From NCBI GenBank assembly GCA_022822545.1, contig JAJEBE010000005.1:45189-109188 (forward strand): 64,000 bases of DNA, read 5' to 3'. A program made the translations under genes and the position numbers. Positions 8,544 through 17,251 of this stretch are shown in pieces; within the stretch, counting starts at the first letter, position 1, and each line of letters opens with the position of its first letter. The stretch is from Anaerolineae bacterium (GTDB taxonomy: Bacteria; Chloroflexota; Anaerolineae; Aggregatilineales; Phototrophicaceae). Below the pieces are notes generated by a model. The model ran no database searches, had not been told where the DNA came from, and was given only the letters and a program-made list of their open reading frames with translations.

Positions 8544-9548
8544 ATGGCTGATCGGGTAGCGCTTTATCTGCAGGACGCGCACAATTTGGCTGACGCGATC
8601 GAATATGTGAAATATGCTGAGTTATGCGGTTTTGAGGCGGTCTGGCAAGCCGAAAGCCGCCTGGTCCGCGACGCGATCGTGCCGATGGCCGCTTTCGCCG
8701 CCGTCACCTCGCGCATCAAAATCGGCTCGGGCGTGATTAACAACTGGACGCGAAACGCCGCCGTGATCGCCGCTACCTTCCTCACACTGGATGACCTGGC
8801 GGAAGATCGTATCTACTGTGGCATTGGCGCCTGGTGGGATCCGCTGGCGGCGAAAGTCGGCATTACCCGGCGCAAAAACCTGCTCGCCATGCGCGAAGTG
8901 GTGACTGTGGTCCGCCGGCTGTTAAACCGCGAGCGCGTCAGCTTTGATGGCGAATTTGTTCAGATGGATGATGTGGAACTGGATGTCGTGCATGGGCGTA
9001 AAGCGCCGCGCAACGTGCCGATTTACATCGGCGCGACCGGGCCGAAGATGATGGCGCTCACAGGTGAAATCGCCGACGGCGCCGTGCTGAATTATTTGGT
9101 CTCTCCCAAATATAATGAGATGGCGATGGCGCAGTTGGAGATCGGCGCGAAGAAAGCGGGCAAATCGATCCACGATGTGGATCGGCCCCAGCTTGTCGTC
9201 TGCTCGGTGGACAATGATCGGGCGAAGGCGCTCGACGCCGCTCGCAAACTCGTGACGCAATACCTCGGCCAACAGCCGCATATCATGAAAGCCAGCGGCG
9301 TCAGCCAAGAATTGCTCGATGAAATCGGACAAGTCTTGACCTGGCCCGCTACCGAAGAGCAGATCCTGGAAGCGATGAAGCTGGTGCCAGACGATGTCGT
9401 GCAGATGATTACCGCTTCCGGGACGCCGGCTGAAGTCAAAGCCAAAGTGCGCGAATACATCGCGGCGGGCGCGACCTGTCCCATTCTCTACCCGCTGGGC
9501 GAGGATGTTCGCCTCATGATCGATACCTTCGCCGGCGGCTACTCGTAA
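8544..9548 (+). CDS. F420-dependent LLM-class oxidoreductase
   Basis: A 334-residue bacterial-luciferase-like TIM barrel. [51 protein letters not shown] and the [24 protein letters not shown] type segment (split here) are characteristic of F420-dependent methylenetetrahydromethanopterin reductase-like enzymes. It directly follows the F420 biosynthesis run, so F420H2 rather than FMNH2 is the likely cofactor. The substrate is unknown. I chose the ATG at 8544 because GGAG (8533-8536) lies 7 bases upstream; an ATG at 8508 lacks such a site. A 170-base gap separates it from cofC, so it may have its own promoter (GATAAT at 8498-8503). Confidence 0.85.
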   Translation: MADRVALYLQDAHNLADAIEYVKYAELCGFEAVWQAESRLVRDAIVPMAAFAAVTSRIKIGSGVINNWTRNAAVIAATFLTLDDLAEDRIYCGIGAWWDPLAAKVGITRRKNLLAMREVVTVVRRLLNRERVSFDGEFVQMDDVELDVVHGRKAPRNVPIYIGATGPKMMALTGEIADGAVLNYLVSPKYNEMAMAQLEIGAKKAGKSIHDVDRPQLVVCSVDNDRAKALDAARKLVTQYLGQQPHIMKASGVSQELLDEIGQVLTWPATEEQILEAMKLVPDDVVQMITASGTPAEVKAKVREYIAAGATCPILYPLGEDVRLMIDTFAGGYS

Positions 9549-9600
9549 TAGACTCGACGCGGCAATAGAAGAACGCGCGCAGCAGAAAGCTATCGGCGGT

Positions 9601-10212
9601 GTGAAGATCCTCTGTGTAAGCGATATCGAGATGCCGCAATTGCATAACGCGGTGAACCTGCGCCGACAGTACAACGACATTGACGTCATTATTAGTTGCG
9701 GCGACCTGTCACCCGGTTATCTCGATTTCATCACGAGTATTACCAGTGTGCCGATGTTTTACGTTCGCGGCAACCACGATGAGGCCTATGATCATGAGCC
9801 GCCCGGCGGCATCAACCTGCACCAGCAAGTAGTCGAGTATAACGGGATCACCATGGCCGGCTTGGAAGGCTCGATTAAGTACAACAAGGGGCACATCCAA
9901 TATACTCAGTCGCAAATGCAGCGTATGGTCTTGGGTCTCACACCGGCGATTCTTTGGCATCGTTGGGTGCGCAAGCGCGGCATCGACCTCTTCGTAACAC
10001 ATTCGCCGCCGAAAGATATTCACGACGGTTCGGATGTCGCTCATCGCGGCTTCAGCAGTTTTCTTGTCTTTATGCGCTGGTTCCAGCCGCGGTACATGCT
10101 CCATGGGCATGTCCATACCTGGGATCGGCGCAAGACGGTGCGGACGGAATTCGCATCGACCTGCGTCATGAATATTAATCCCTTCACGGTCTTGGAGCTT
10201 GACCCCGTTTGA
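9601..10212 (+). CDS. Calcineurin-like metallophosphoesterase
   Basis: A 203-residue binuclear metallophosphoesterase domain with GTG start. Motifs run in the usual order: SDIEMP, SCGDLSPGY, VRGNHDE, VTHSPP and LHGHVHTW. The first motif has Glu where most family members have His (D-x-H), as also seen in some prokaryotic subfamilies, so one metal may be held differently. There is no signal peptide, so it is probably cytosolic. The target could be a nucleotide, sugar phosphate or cyclic nucleotide; nothing decides this. It sits between the LLM oxidoreductase and the xanthine dehydrogenase genes. Confidence 0.78.
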   Translation: MKILCVSDIEMPQLHNAVNLRRQYNDIDVIISCGDLSPGYLDFITSITSVPMFYVRGNHDEAYDHEPPGGINLHQQVVEYNGITMAGLEGSIKYNKGHIQYTQSQMQRMVLGLTPAILWHRWVRKRGIDLFVTHSPPKDIHDGSDVAHRGFSSFLVFMRWFQPRYMLHGHVHTWDRRKTVRTEFASTCVMNINPFTVLELDPV

Positions 10213-10253
10213 GCGAAGGCCGCCGAGATTAAGCGATTGGAGGCACAGACTGA

Positions 10254-11681
10254 ATGTGGCGAGCTTATTACAGTGTCAGCAGCATTGATGAAGCGCTCGC
10301 GCTTTTAGATGAGCATCAGGCGGCGGCGCGTATTGTGGCCGGCGGCACCGACTTGATCATCGAGATGGAACGCGGCGGACATCCTCAGCTAAAGGCGCTC
10401 ATCGATATCACTCGCGTGCCCGGCCTCGATCAAATCCGCCTCGAAGACGACACGATCGTTTTGGGGCCGCTCGTGACCCACAACCATGTCGTCGGCAGTG
10501 AATTGATCCGGCTGCGGGCGCTTCCGCTGGCGCAAGCATCATGGGAAGTCGGCGCGCCTCAAATACGCAACCGCGCCACTGTCGCCGGCAACCTTATCAC
10601 CGCGTCGCCCGCCAACGATACCATCACACCGCTGATCGCCATGGACGCCGAAGTGACCCTGGCTTCGGCCGCCGGTGAACGGACGCTGAAACTGGCCGAT
10701 TTCTATAGCGGCTTCCGGCAGACCGTCCTGCGTCCGAATGAGTTGCTAGTTTCCATTCGCATTCCCGCGCTGGAAGACGATCAACGCGGTGTCTTTCTGA
10801 AATTGGGCCTGCGGCGCGCCCAGGCCATTTCTGTTGTGGATGTCGCCGTAGTTTTGCGTCGCGACAAAGATGAGCGGGTTGCGGAGGCCCGCATAACGCT
10901 GGGCAGCGTCGCCGCTACTATCATTCGCGTGCCCGCCGCCGAGCAATCCTTGCTTGGCGAGCGGCTAACGACGGCGGTGATCGCCGAGGCCGGGCGCCTG
11001 GCCAGCGCGACTGCTACGCCGATCGACGATGTGCGCGGCAGCGCCGAGTATCGTAGTGAGATGGTCAAAATCCTGGTTGCGCGCGCGCTGCGCCAGTTGG
11101 CGGGGGCTGAGCAAGAGACAGGCTTGCCCGATGCGCCACCCATGCTCTGGGGCGAAGATGGCGCTATCGTAAAACGCGGTCTCCCGCAGCAAATCCTTCA
11201 TAGGCCCGACACACCGATCGAAACTCGCGTCAACGGCGAAGATCTAAGCATCTCCACCGGTCAACAGAAATCGCTGTTGCATTGGCTGCGCGATGATGTC
11301 GGCTTGCCCGGGACCAAAGAAGGCTGCGCCGAGGGTGAATGTGGCGCTTGCACGGTCTTCTTGGACGATGTGGCGGTCATGTCCTGCATGGTGCACGCGC
11401 CGCGGGCGCATGGCGCCGAGATCGTCACGGTCGAAGGCTTGCGGCAGGGCGAGCGTCTGCATCCCATTCAACAGGCTTTCATCGACGAAGCCGCCGTTCA
11501 ATGCGGTTACTGCACGCCGGGCTTCTTGATGGCCGGGGCCAAGCTGTTGGATGAAATTCCCGAACCCGATATTGAGCAGATCAATTACAGCATCAGCGGC
11601 AACCTCTGCCGCTGCACCGGCTATTACAAGATCGTGGAAGCTTTTCGTCAGGCGAGTAAAGCGAAGGCGGAAATCAGATAA
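10254..11681 (+). CDS. Xanthine dehydrogenase-type fused FAD-binding / 2Fe-2S subunit
   Basis: A 475-residue fusion. The N-terminal 290 residues form the FAD-binding medium subunit (VAGGTDLIIEMERGG, GAPQIRNRATVAGNL, then SPANDTITPLIAMDA). The C-terminal 160 residues form the two-cluster ferredoxin small subunit: CAEGECGACTVFLDD with a later C in VMSC, then CGYCTPGF and CRCTGYYKIVEA. The order FAD then 2Fe-2S is the reverse of eukaryotic xanthine dehydrogenase but occurs in bacterial purine and selenium-type hydroxylases. It passes electrons from the Mo site to an acceptor. The Mo subunit lies 1.8 kb downstream, separated by one unknown gene. GGAGG at 10239-10243 precedes the ATG. Confidence 0.9.
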   Translation: MWRAYYSVSSIDEALALLDEHQAAARIVAGGTDLIIEMERGGHPQLKALIDITRVPGLDQIRLEDDTIVLGPLVTHNHVVGSELIRLRALPLAQASWEVGAPQIRNRATVAGNLITASPANDTITPLIAMDAEVTLASAAGERTLKLADFYSGFRQTVLRPNELLVSIRIPALEDDQRGVFLKLGLRRAQAISVVDVAVVLRRDKDERVAEARITLGSVAATIIRVPAAEQSLLGERLTTAVIAEAGRLASATATPIDDVRGSAEYRSEMVKILVARALRQLAGAEQETGLPDAPPMLWGEDGAIVKRGLPQQILHRPDTPIETRVNGEDLSISTGQQKSLLHWLRDDVGLPGTKEGCAEGECGACTVFLDDVAVMSCMVHAPRAHGAEIVTVEGLRQGERLHPIQQAFIDEAAVQCGYCTPGFLMAGAKLLDEIPEPDIEQINYSISGNLCRCTGYYKIVEAFRQASKAKAEIR

Positions 11682-11690
11682 GGACGGCGC

Positions 11691-13445
11691 ATGGATCGAC
11701 GCGTTCCCAAAACAGGCAGCGAAGAAATCGAACTTTATATGCGCACCTATTATTCGCTGCTGCGCTCCAGCGATAGCATCAAGATCGAGACCTTGGTCGA
11801 AAGCCATCTGGCGATGTCATCGTCCCTGCACGAGCATGCCGATGCCGCCGAGCTGGATGCCTCCGCCTTGATGTACAGCGCTTTGCGCCTGCCCAGTTGT
11901 ATCATCGATGTCGATGAGGTCTTGGTTGGGCAGTTGGAACGCGCATTTGTTGCCGCTGGCTACAAGAACATCTCAGCCTGGCAGCGTGTCTATGCGCCCG
12001 GCCGCCGCCGCCGCACACACTTCAACGGTGACAGCGCCATGGCGGTTTTCATTGTCAGCCGCTCTGATATCGATGATCTCGTGCCTATGTTGACCGCCTT
12101 TCAGATCGAATGGAACAAATTGCACCGCCTGCTGCAGGCGGAGGACTTGCGCCTTCTGCTTGAACCCTTTGCCGAGGAGGGCCAGTTGCCGGATGCGGAA
12201 TTCGACGAGCTGGCGACTTGCTTGCGGATGGCCGTTAGCGACTTGCGACGCCTCCAGCTATTGTGGGGCGGCGACTTCGCGAATAACTTGCTGCGCATCG
12301 GGCGACGGCGCAAGAGCATGACCCTGCGCTTGATCTCCGGCTCGCTCGCCGATTACCGCCGCGCTACCGCCTCTTGGTGGTATGAACTCTGTGAAGAGAT
12401 GGCGCTTGCTGACATAGACCTTCAGGAACGGCCCGTTTATTTTGTCTCCAGCAATACCCATTCATTGATCAATTTGCTGGCCGGTTTCGCCCGTCGCTTC
12501 GAAGAGAGCCTGGTTAACTACATCGAGCAGTTTGAAGAAAAGTCGCTGCTGACCGAGTATGAAGATCTCAAAGAGAGCTACCATAAGAGCACTGATAACT
12601 TCTTGTATTTTGTCTTGCGCCAATATCTTTCGGAAGAAGACGGTGAAGCCAAGCGCATCTTCCGCAAAGAGGAGCATCGACTTGGCATCCATCGCGTGCC
12701 CAGCCGGCACGGCTTCGAAATGGAAACACAGGTGATCGAGCTGGGCAAACTGGAAGCGCAATGGTTTGATCCGCGCTTAGGCCGGGCTGATGACCTAGAG
12801 CCCTTGCGACATAGCAACGCCATTATCATCAACATTGATTACCCGCTAGGCATGGCGTCTTATGAGCTTCTTAGCCGGATATCTCAGGGCGTTGGCCGGC
12901 TCGATGGCGTCTATGTCATGGGCAAAGCAGCCACGCTAAACGGTCGCATCGGCGATATGATGATCCCCAATGTCATTCACGATGAGCACTCGCAAAATAC
13001 CTATCTGTTCCGCAACTGCTTTACCGCGCGGCATGTCCGCTCCTGGATGGAGCATGGCAACGTCCTCGATAATCAGAAAGCCGTCACCGTTCTGGGCACA
13101 TTCTTGCAGAATCCGAACTATATGAGTGTCTTCTACAAGGAAGGCTACACCGATATCGAAATGGAAGGCGGGCCCTACCTTTCGGCGATATACGAGGCCT
13201 TCCGCCCGCAGCGGCATCCAGTGAATGAAATTGTTAATCTACATTCGGTGCGCTTCGATATTGGCTTCCTGCATTACGCGTCGGATAAACCCATGAATCG
13301 CGGGCAGAACCTGGGCGCGGGCAGCTTGAGCTACGGCGGCGTGGAGCCGACTTATGCCGCCGCCATCGCCATCTTGCGCCGCATCTTTTATAACGAAACG
13401 GAGAAATTGATTGAGACGACATTCGAGGCGATTCCATCGTATTGA
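11691..13445 (+). CDS. Uncharacterised 584-aa protein with a possible nucleoside phosphorylase-like C-terminal half
   Basis: A large soluble protein starting 9 bases after the FAD/2Fe-2S subunit and ending 42 bases before the Mo subunit, so almost certainly co-transcribed with them. The N-terminal 330 residues are mostly helical with no motif I know. The C-terminal part (about 375-570) reads like an alpha/beta domain: AIIINIDYPLGMASYELL, VYVMGKAATLNGRIGD and TDIEMEGGPYLSAIYE. The last resembles the M-E-G active-site strand of PNP/MTAN-fold nucleoside phosphorylases, and GKAATLN could be a phosphate or ribose loop. This is a fold guess from motifs. A role in purine use fits the flanking xanthine dehydrogenase and the true PNP 8 kb away. 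I think it may match a DUF family but cannot name it safely. Confidence 0.6.
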   Translation: MDRRVPKTGSEEIELYMRTYYSLLRSSDSIKIETLVESHLAMSSSLHEHADAAELDASALMYSALRLPSCIIDVDEVLVGQLERAFVAAGYKNISAWQRVYAPGRRRRTHFNGDSAMAVFIVSRSDIDDLVPMLTAFQIEWNKLHRLLQAEDLRLLLEPFAEEGQLPDAEFDELATCLRMAVSDLRRLQLLWGGDFANNLLRIGRRRKSMTLRLISGSLADYRRATASWWYELCEEMALADIDLQERPVYFVSSNTHSLINLLAGFARRFEESLVNYIEQFEEKSLLTEYEDLKESYHKSTDNFLYFVLRQYLSEEDGEAKRIFRKEEHRLGIHRVPSRHGFEMETQVIELGKLEAQWFDPRLGRADDLEPLRHSNAIIINIDYPLGMASYELLSRISQGVGRLDGVYVMGKAATLNGRIGDMMIPNVIHDEHSQNTYLFRNCFTARHVRSWMEHGNVLDNQKAVTVLGTFLQNPNYMSVFYKEGYTDIEMEGGPYLSAIYEAFRPQRHPVNEIVNLHSVRFDIGFLHYASDKPMNRGQNLGAGSLSYGGVEPTYAAAIAILRRIFYNETEKLIETTFEAIPSY

Positions 13446-13487
13446 TGTGTCTGCCTCCCTGTACGCCGCTTTCCGAGGAAGAAACCT

Positions 13488-15713
13488 GTGTTAAATGAAA
13501 CGACCGCGGTCATCAGCGAATCCATAAAGCGCATTGACGCCAGGGGCAAGGTCACCGGGGAAACGCCTTATCCCGGCGATATTGATATCGACGGCCAACT
13601 CTGGATGCGCATTAAGTTTAGCGAGCGCGCTCATGCCCGTGTGATCCGCGTCGATGCCAGCCCTGCGGAAGCGCTTCCCGGTGTCATCCGCGTGTTTACG
13701 AGCCAGGATGTGCCGGTTAACGAATATGGCCTGGTGATGAAGGATCAGCCAGTGCTCTGTGGTCCTGGCGGGGACAAAGCCGGGGCCGATGTTGTCCGCT
13801 GTTACATGGACATGGTGGCCGCGGTGGTCGCGGAAACGGACGACATCGCCAGGCGCGCGCTCGACTTGATCCAGGTTGAATACGAAGATCTGCCCGCGGT
13901 CTTTGATCCTGAAGACGCCATGGCGGAGTCAGCGCCGCAATTGCATCCTGAGCATCCTCGCAATCTGGTGACGCAATACCGCATCCGCCGGGGAGATATG
14001 GCGGCTGGCTGGGCAGCGGCCGATGTCGTCGTCGAAGGCGAATACGAGACCACCTGGCAGGAGCATGCCTATCTCCAGCCGGAAGCCGGTCTCTCATATA
14101 TCGACGAAGAAGACCGCGTCACCGTGGTCGTAGCCGGCCAATGGACGCACGAAGACCAGGAACAGATTTATCATGCGCTGAACCTACCGCCGGCGGATGT
14201 GCGCGTGATTTACCCGGCGATTGGCGGCGCATTTGGCGGCCGCGAAGATATGTCGGTGCAGATCGTCTTGGCGCTGGCGACCTGGAAGCTGCGCCGCCCG
14301 GTGAAGATCCAGTGGAATCGCGAAGAATCCATTCTCTATCATCACAAGCGCCATCCCATCAAAATCCGCGCGAAATGGGGGGCGACTCGGTCCGGCAGAC
14401 TGACCGCGATTCAGGCCGAGGTCATCGGCGACGCCGGCGCCTATAACTACACTTCCAACAAGGTGCTGGGCAACGCGCATCTCACTGTCAGCGGACCCTA
14501 CGAGATCCCAAACGTCCACATCGATACCTATACCGTTTACACCAATAACATTCCTTCCGGCGCCTTCCGCGGCTTTGGCGCCCCCCAGGCTTTGCTGGCC
14601 GCCGAAGGGCAGATGAACCGTCTTGCGGCGGCGCTGGATATAGATCCCCTGCAAATCCGCTTGATCAACAGCATTCGTGAAGGCAGCATCGGCACAGTCG
14701 CTACGCCTTTTCCCGCCGGCGTGACTATGCCCGAGGTCTTCGAGGCTTGCGGCAGAGAGTCCTGGTGGCGGCAGACGAGCGCAGGCTGGACGTTGCAAAA
14801 GCCGGCACAGCTAGCTGACGCCAGCAAACGGCGCGGCCGCGGACTGGCGGGCGGCTTCAAAAATGTCGGTTTCAGTTTCGGCTTCCCGGAGCATTGCTGG
14901 GCCGGCATCGAATTGCAGGGCAGCGCCGAGATTGAGGCGGTCATCCTTTACCACGCCGGCGCCGATGTGGGGCAGGGGGCGCATACCGCCCTTTCGCAAA
15001 TGGCGGCTGATGCCGTCGGTGTGCCATTTGACAAAGTGCGGATCGTCGCCTCCGACACCGCCACCTCCGAATCTTCAGGCAGCGCTTCCGCCTCGCGACT
15101 GTCGTTCATGTCTGGCAATGCCATTCGCGGCGCCGCTGAAATCGCCTTGCGCAAATGGCTCGAAGAAGAGCGGCCCGCCAAAGGCGAATTCATGTATCAC
15201 CCCCCGCCGACCACCGCTTTTGACCCGCAAACCGGCAGGGCGGAACCTAACTTCGCCTATGGCTATGTGGCGGAAGCGGTCGAAGTTGAAGTCGATATCG
15301 AAACGGGTCAGGTGCAATTGATCGATGTGGTTTGCGCCAACGATGTCGGCAAAGTGATCAATCCGCAGCAACTGGAAGGTCAGATTGAAGGCGCGGTCAT
15401 TCAGGCTCAAGGCTATGCGCTGATGGAGTATCTGGTATCGCGCGAGGGCAAGATCCTCAATCCCTACCTGTCGACCTATCTCATACCGACTTCGCTGGAT
15501 GTGCCTCCTCGGATAAAGTCGGTCTTGCTGGAAAACCCCGACCCGATCGGTCCCTGGGGGGTTCGCGGTATGGCTGAGATGCCCTTCCTGCCGCTGGCTC
15601 CAGCTATAGCCGCCGCTATCTACGACGCCACCGGCGTCTGGGTCGATTCCCAACCCTTTACCGCCCAAAGGGTCGTCAAGGCGCTGCGCAAGCATGGCAT
15701 TGGCGCGATCTGA
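13488..15713 (+). CDS. Xanthine dehydrogenase-type molybdenum-binding (large) subunit
   Basis: A 741-residue molybdenum hydroxylase large subunit. It carries GGAFGGREDMSVQ (Moco contact), AFRGFGAPQA, GQGAHTALSQMAAD, and the catalytic Glu region GVRGMAEMPFLPLAPAIAAA near the C terminus. The active-site loop lacks the Cys-containing VAYRCSFR motif of CO dehydrogenase, so it belongs to the xanthine/aldehyde or nicotinate hydroxylase side. The likely reaction is hydroxylation of a purine or other N-heterocycle. I chose the GTG at 13488, preceded by GAGGAAG (13475-13481). Substrate assignment is inferred from the SsnA and PNP neighbours. Confidence 0.88.
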   Translation: MLNETTAVISESIKRIDARGKVTGETPYPGDIDIDGQLWMRIKFSERAHARVIRVDASPAEALPGVIRVFTSQDVPVNEYGLVMKDQPVLCGPGGDKAGADVVRCYMDMVAAVVAETDDIARRALDLIQVEYEDLPAVFDPEDAMAESAPQLHPEHPRNLVTQYRIRRGDMAAGWAAADVVVEGEYETTWQEHAYLQPEAGLSYIDEEDRVTVVVAGQWTHEDQEQIYHALNLPPADVRVIYPAIGGAFGGREDMSVQIVLALATWKLRRPVKIQWNREESILYHHKRHPIKIRAKWGATRSGRLTAIQAEVIGDAGAYNYTSNKVLGNAHLTVSGPYEIPNVHIDTYTVYTNNIPSGAFRGFGAPQALLAAEGQMNRLAAALDIDPLQIRLINSIREGSIGTVATPFPAGVTMPEVFEACGRESWWRQTSAGWTLQKPAQLADASKRRGRGLAGGFKNVGFSFGFPEHCWAGIELQGSAEIEAVILYHAGADVGQGAHTALSQMAADAVGVPFDKVRIVASDTATSESSGSASASRLSFMSGNAIRGAAEIALRKWLEEERPAKGEFMYHPPPTTAFDPQTGRAEPNFAYGYVAEAVEVEVDIETGQVQLIDVVCANDVGKVINPQQLEGQIEGAVIQAQGYALMEYLVSREGKILNPYLSTYLIPTSLDVPPRIKSVLLENPDPIGPWGVRGMAEMPFLPLAPAIAAAIYDATGVWVDSQPFTAQRVVKALRKHGIGAI

Positions 15714-15889
15714 GCCTGCGCTAGCTGGCTACTGTTAGCCGCTTTGCGTTACTCTTTCTTGATGTCTTGCTTGGTCCAACTAAGGCGCGTCCCGGTGCTT
15801 TCGTGTTATCATTGGGGTGGATTCAGCTTTCTGGTTGCCGCCGCTCGGCATTTTGGCGAGGTGCGGCTTGCCTAACCGACGGAGTAGTG

Positions 15890-17251
15890 ATGAAATTTGC
15901 CCAAGCCTTCGATCTGGTGCGCGGCGATGTTGTCGCTTTCGTCGGCGCCGGCGGCAAGACATCGCTCATGGTCAGCTTGGGTTATGAACTCGCCGAAGCG
16001 GGCTGGCGTGTTTTAGCGACCACTACAACCCAACTCGCCAAAGATCAGTTGACGCTCTTTCCCTGCGCCTTGCCTGCTAATACTAATGCCCGCGCGATTT
16101 CGCAGGCGCTAAGCGAAAAGCAATTCGTCTTGTTGCACGACGAGGTCAGCGGGGGAAGCGTTTACGGGCCGGCGCTCGCGTGGACGCGGCAAATACTGGA
16201 TAGCGTTGATTCCGATATCTTGCTGGTAGAAGCCGATAACGCGCGTGGTTTGCCTTTCAAGGCGCCATTGGCGGATGAACCGCAGATTCCGCCGGAGACA
16301 TCGTTGGTGATTATAGTAGCATCGCTTAAGGCCCTGGGCGCCCCGCTGGATAATGATCATATCTACAATCCGCGAGCGATGATCGAGAAGTACGGTTTTG
16401 TCGAGAACAGCCCGGTCAAATCTCCCTGGCTGGCGCAAGTCCTGCGTGATGAGGATTTGGGCTTGCGCGGCGTCCCGCAGGACGCGAGAGTTTTGATCTT
16501 TCTCAATCAAACGCCGGAACGCGGTTACGTCCGCGGCCGGGCTCGCATGATCGCGCGCTTGAGCCTGCAAAGCGAGCGTATCAGCGCCGTCGCGCTTGGC
16601 TCGGTCCGCGGCGTGGAACCGGTGTACGAATTGCAGCGGGCGGTCGGCGCGCTGGTATTGGCGGCCGGCGACGCTTCTTGTCGCGATCTGGATGCCCTTT
16701 TGCAACCGACGGATACCGGTGGCTGCGCTCTGGCGAATGTCACCGAGCAACTGATGCGCTCTCGAATTGATCATATCCGCCTCGTCACTGGCCGAGGCGC
16801 CCGCGATGTGAAAAAAGCCGTGAAGCGCCTGGGTGTCAAATCAATTCAGAATCGCGCCTGGAAATCCGGAGGTCTTGTCTCTTCGCTCAAAGCGGGTTTG
16901 GGCTCCCTGCCGGATCATGTCGCTGCGGTGCTTCTGGTGCCCTGCTGCAAGGCGCGCATCCAGCCCAAGCTGATCTATCAGATCTTTTCGGCGTTTGCAC
17001 GCTGCGACGGAGGCTTCATCGTTCCGCAGTTTCAGCGTCAGTGCAACCAACCGATCCTGATCGCGCGGAAGTACTGGGCCGAAATCCTCAAACTGCCGCG
17101 CCAAACCGACCTGCGCTCCATCATCAATCACTTCGAGGCTCAGGTGACCTTCGTCGATGTGGACGGCAACGGCATCTTCCGCGATGGCGATGCGCTCAAC
17201 GATACGGATCACAGGCGGCGACCCGCAAGCCTAACGCGTCACGGACTCTAG
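15890..17251 (+). CDS. YqeC-like domain fused to a degenerate MobA/MocA-like nucleotidyltransferase
   Basis: A 453-residue fusion. Residues 1-225 match YqeC, the putative accessory protein of selenium-dependent molybdenum hydroxylases, with the P-loop-like FVGAGGKTS at about 17-25, TTTTQL and LVEADNARGLPFKAP. Residues about 245-440 follow the MobA-like NTP transferase layout of MocA (LVLAAG, then NRAWKSGGLVSSLKAGLG, then QPILIARKYWAEIL). Key catalytic positions look lost: the sugar/nucleotide loop reads LAAGDASCRDLDALL, the usual LxDxP metal strand reads LVPCCKARI, and the final DxDTPED reads RDGDALND. The second domain is therefore probably non-catalytic. I chose the ATG at 15890 behind GGAG (15880-15883); an upstream extension to 15767 has no domain. 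Likely role: cofactor maturation for the upstream hydroxylase. Confidence 0.75.
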   Translation: MKFAQAFDLVRGDVVAFVGAGGKTSLMVSLGYELAEAGWRVLATTTTQLAKDQLTLFPCALPANTNARAISQALSEKQFVLLHDEVSGGSVYGPALAWTRQILDSVDSDILLVEADNARGLPFKAPLADEPQIPPETSLVIIVASLKALGAPLDNDHIYNPRAMIEKYGFVENSPVKSPWLAQVLRDEDLGLRGVPQDARVLIFLNQTPERGYVRGRARMIARLSLQSERISAVALGSVRGVEPVYELQRAVGALVLAAGDASCRDLDALLQPTDTGGCALANVTEQLMRSRIDHIRLVTGRGARDVKKAVKRLGVKSIQNRAWKSGGLVSSLKAGLGSLPDHVAAVLLVPCCKARIQPKLIYQIFSAFARCDGGFIVPQFQRQCNQPILIARKYWAEILKLPRQTDLRSIINHFEAQVTFVDVDGNGIFRDGDALNDTDHRRRPASLTRHGL

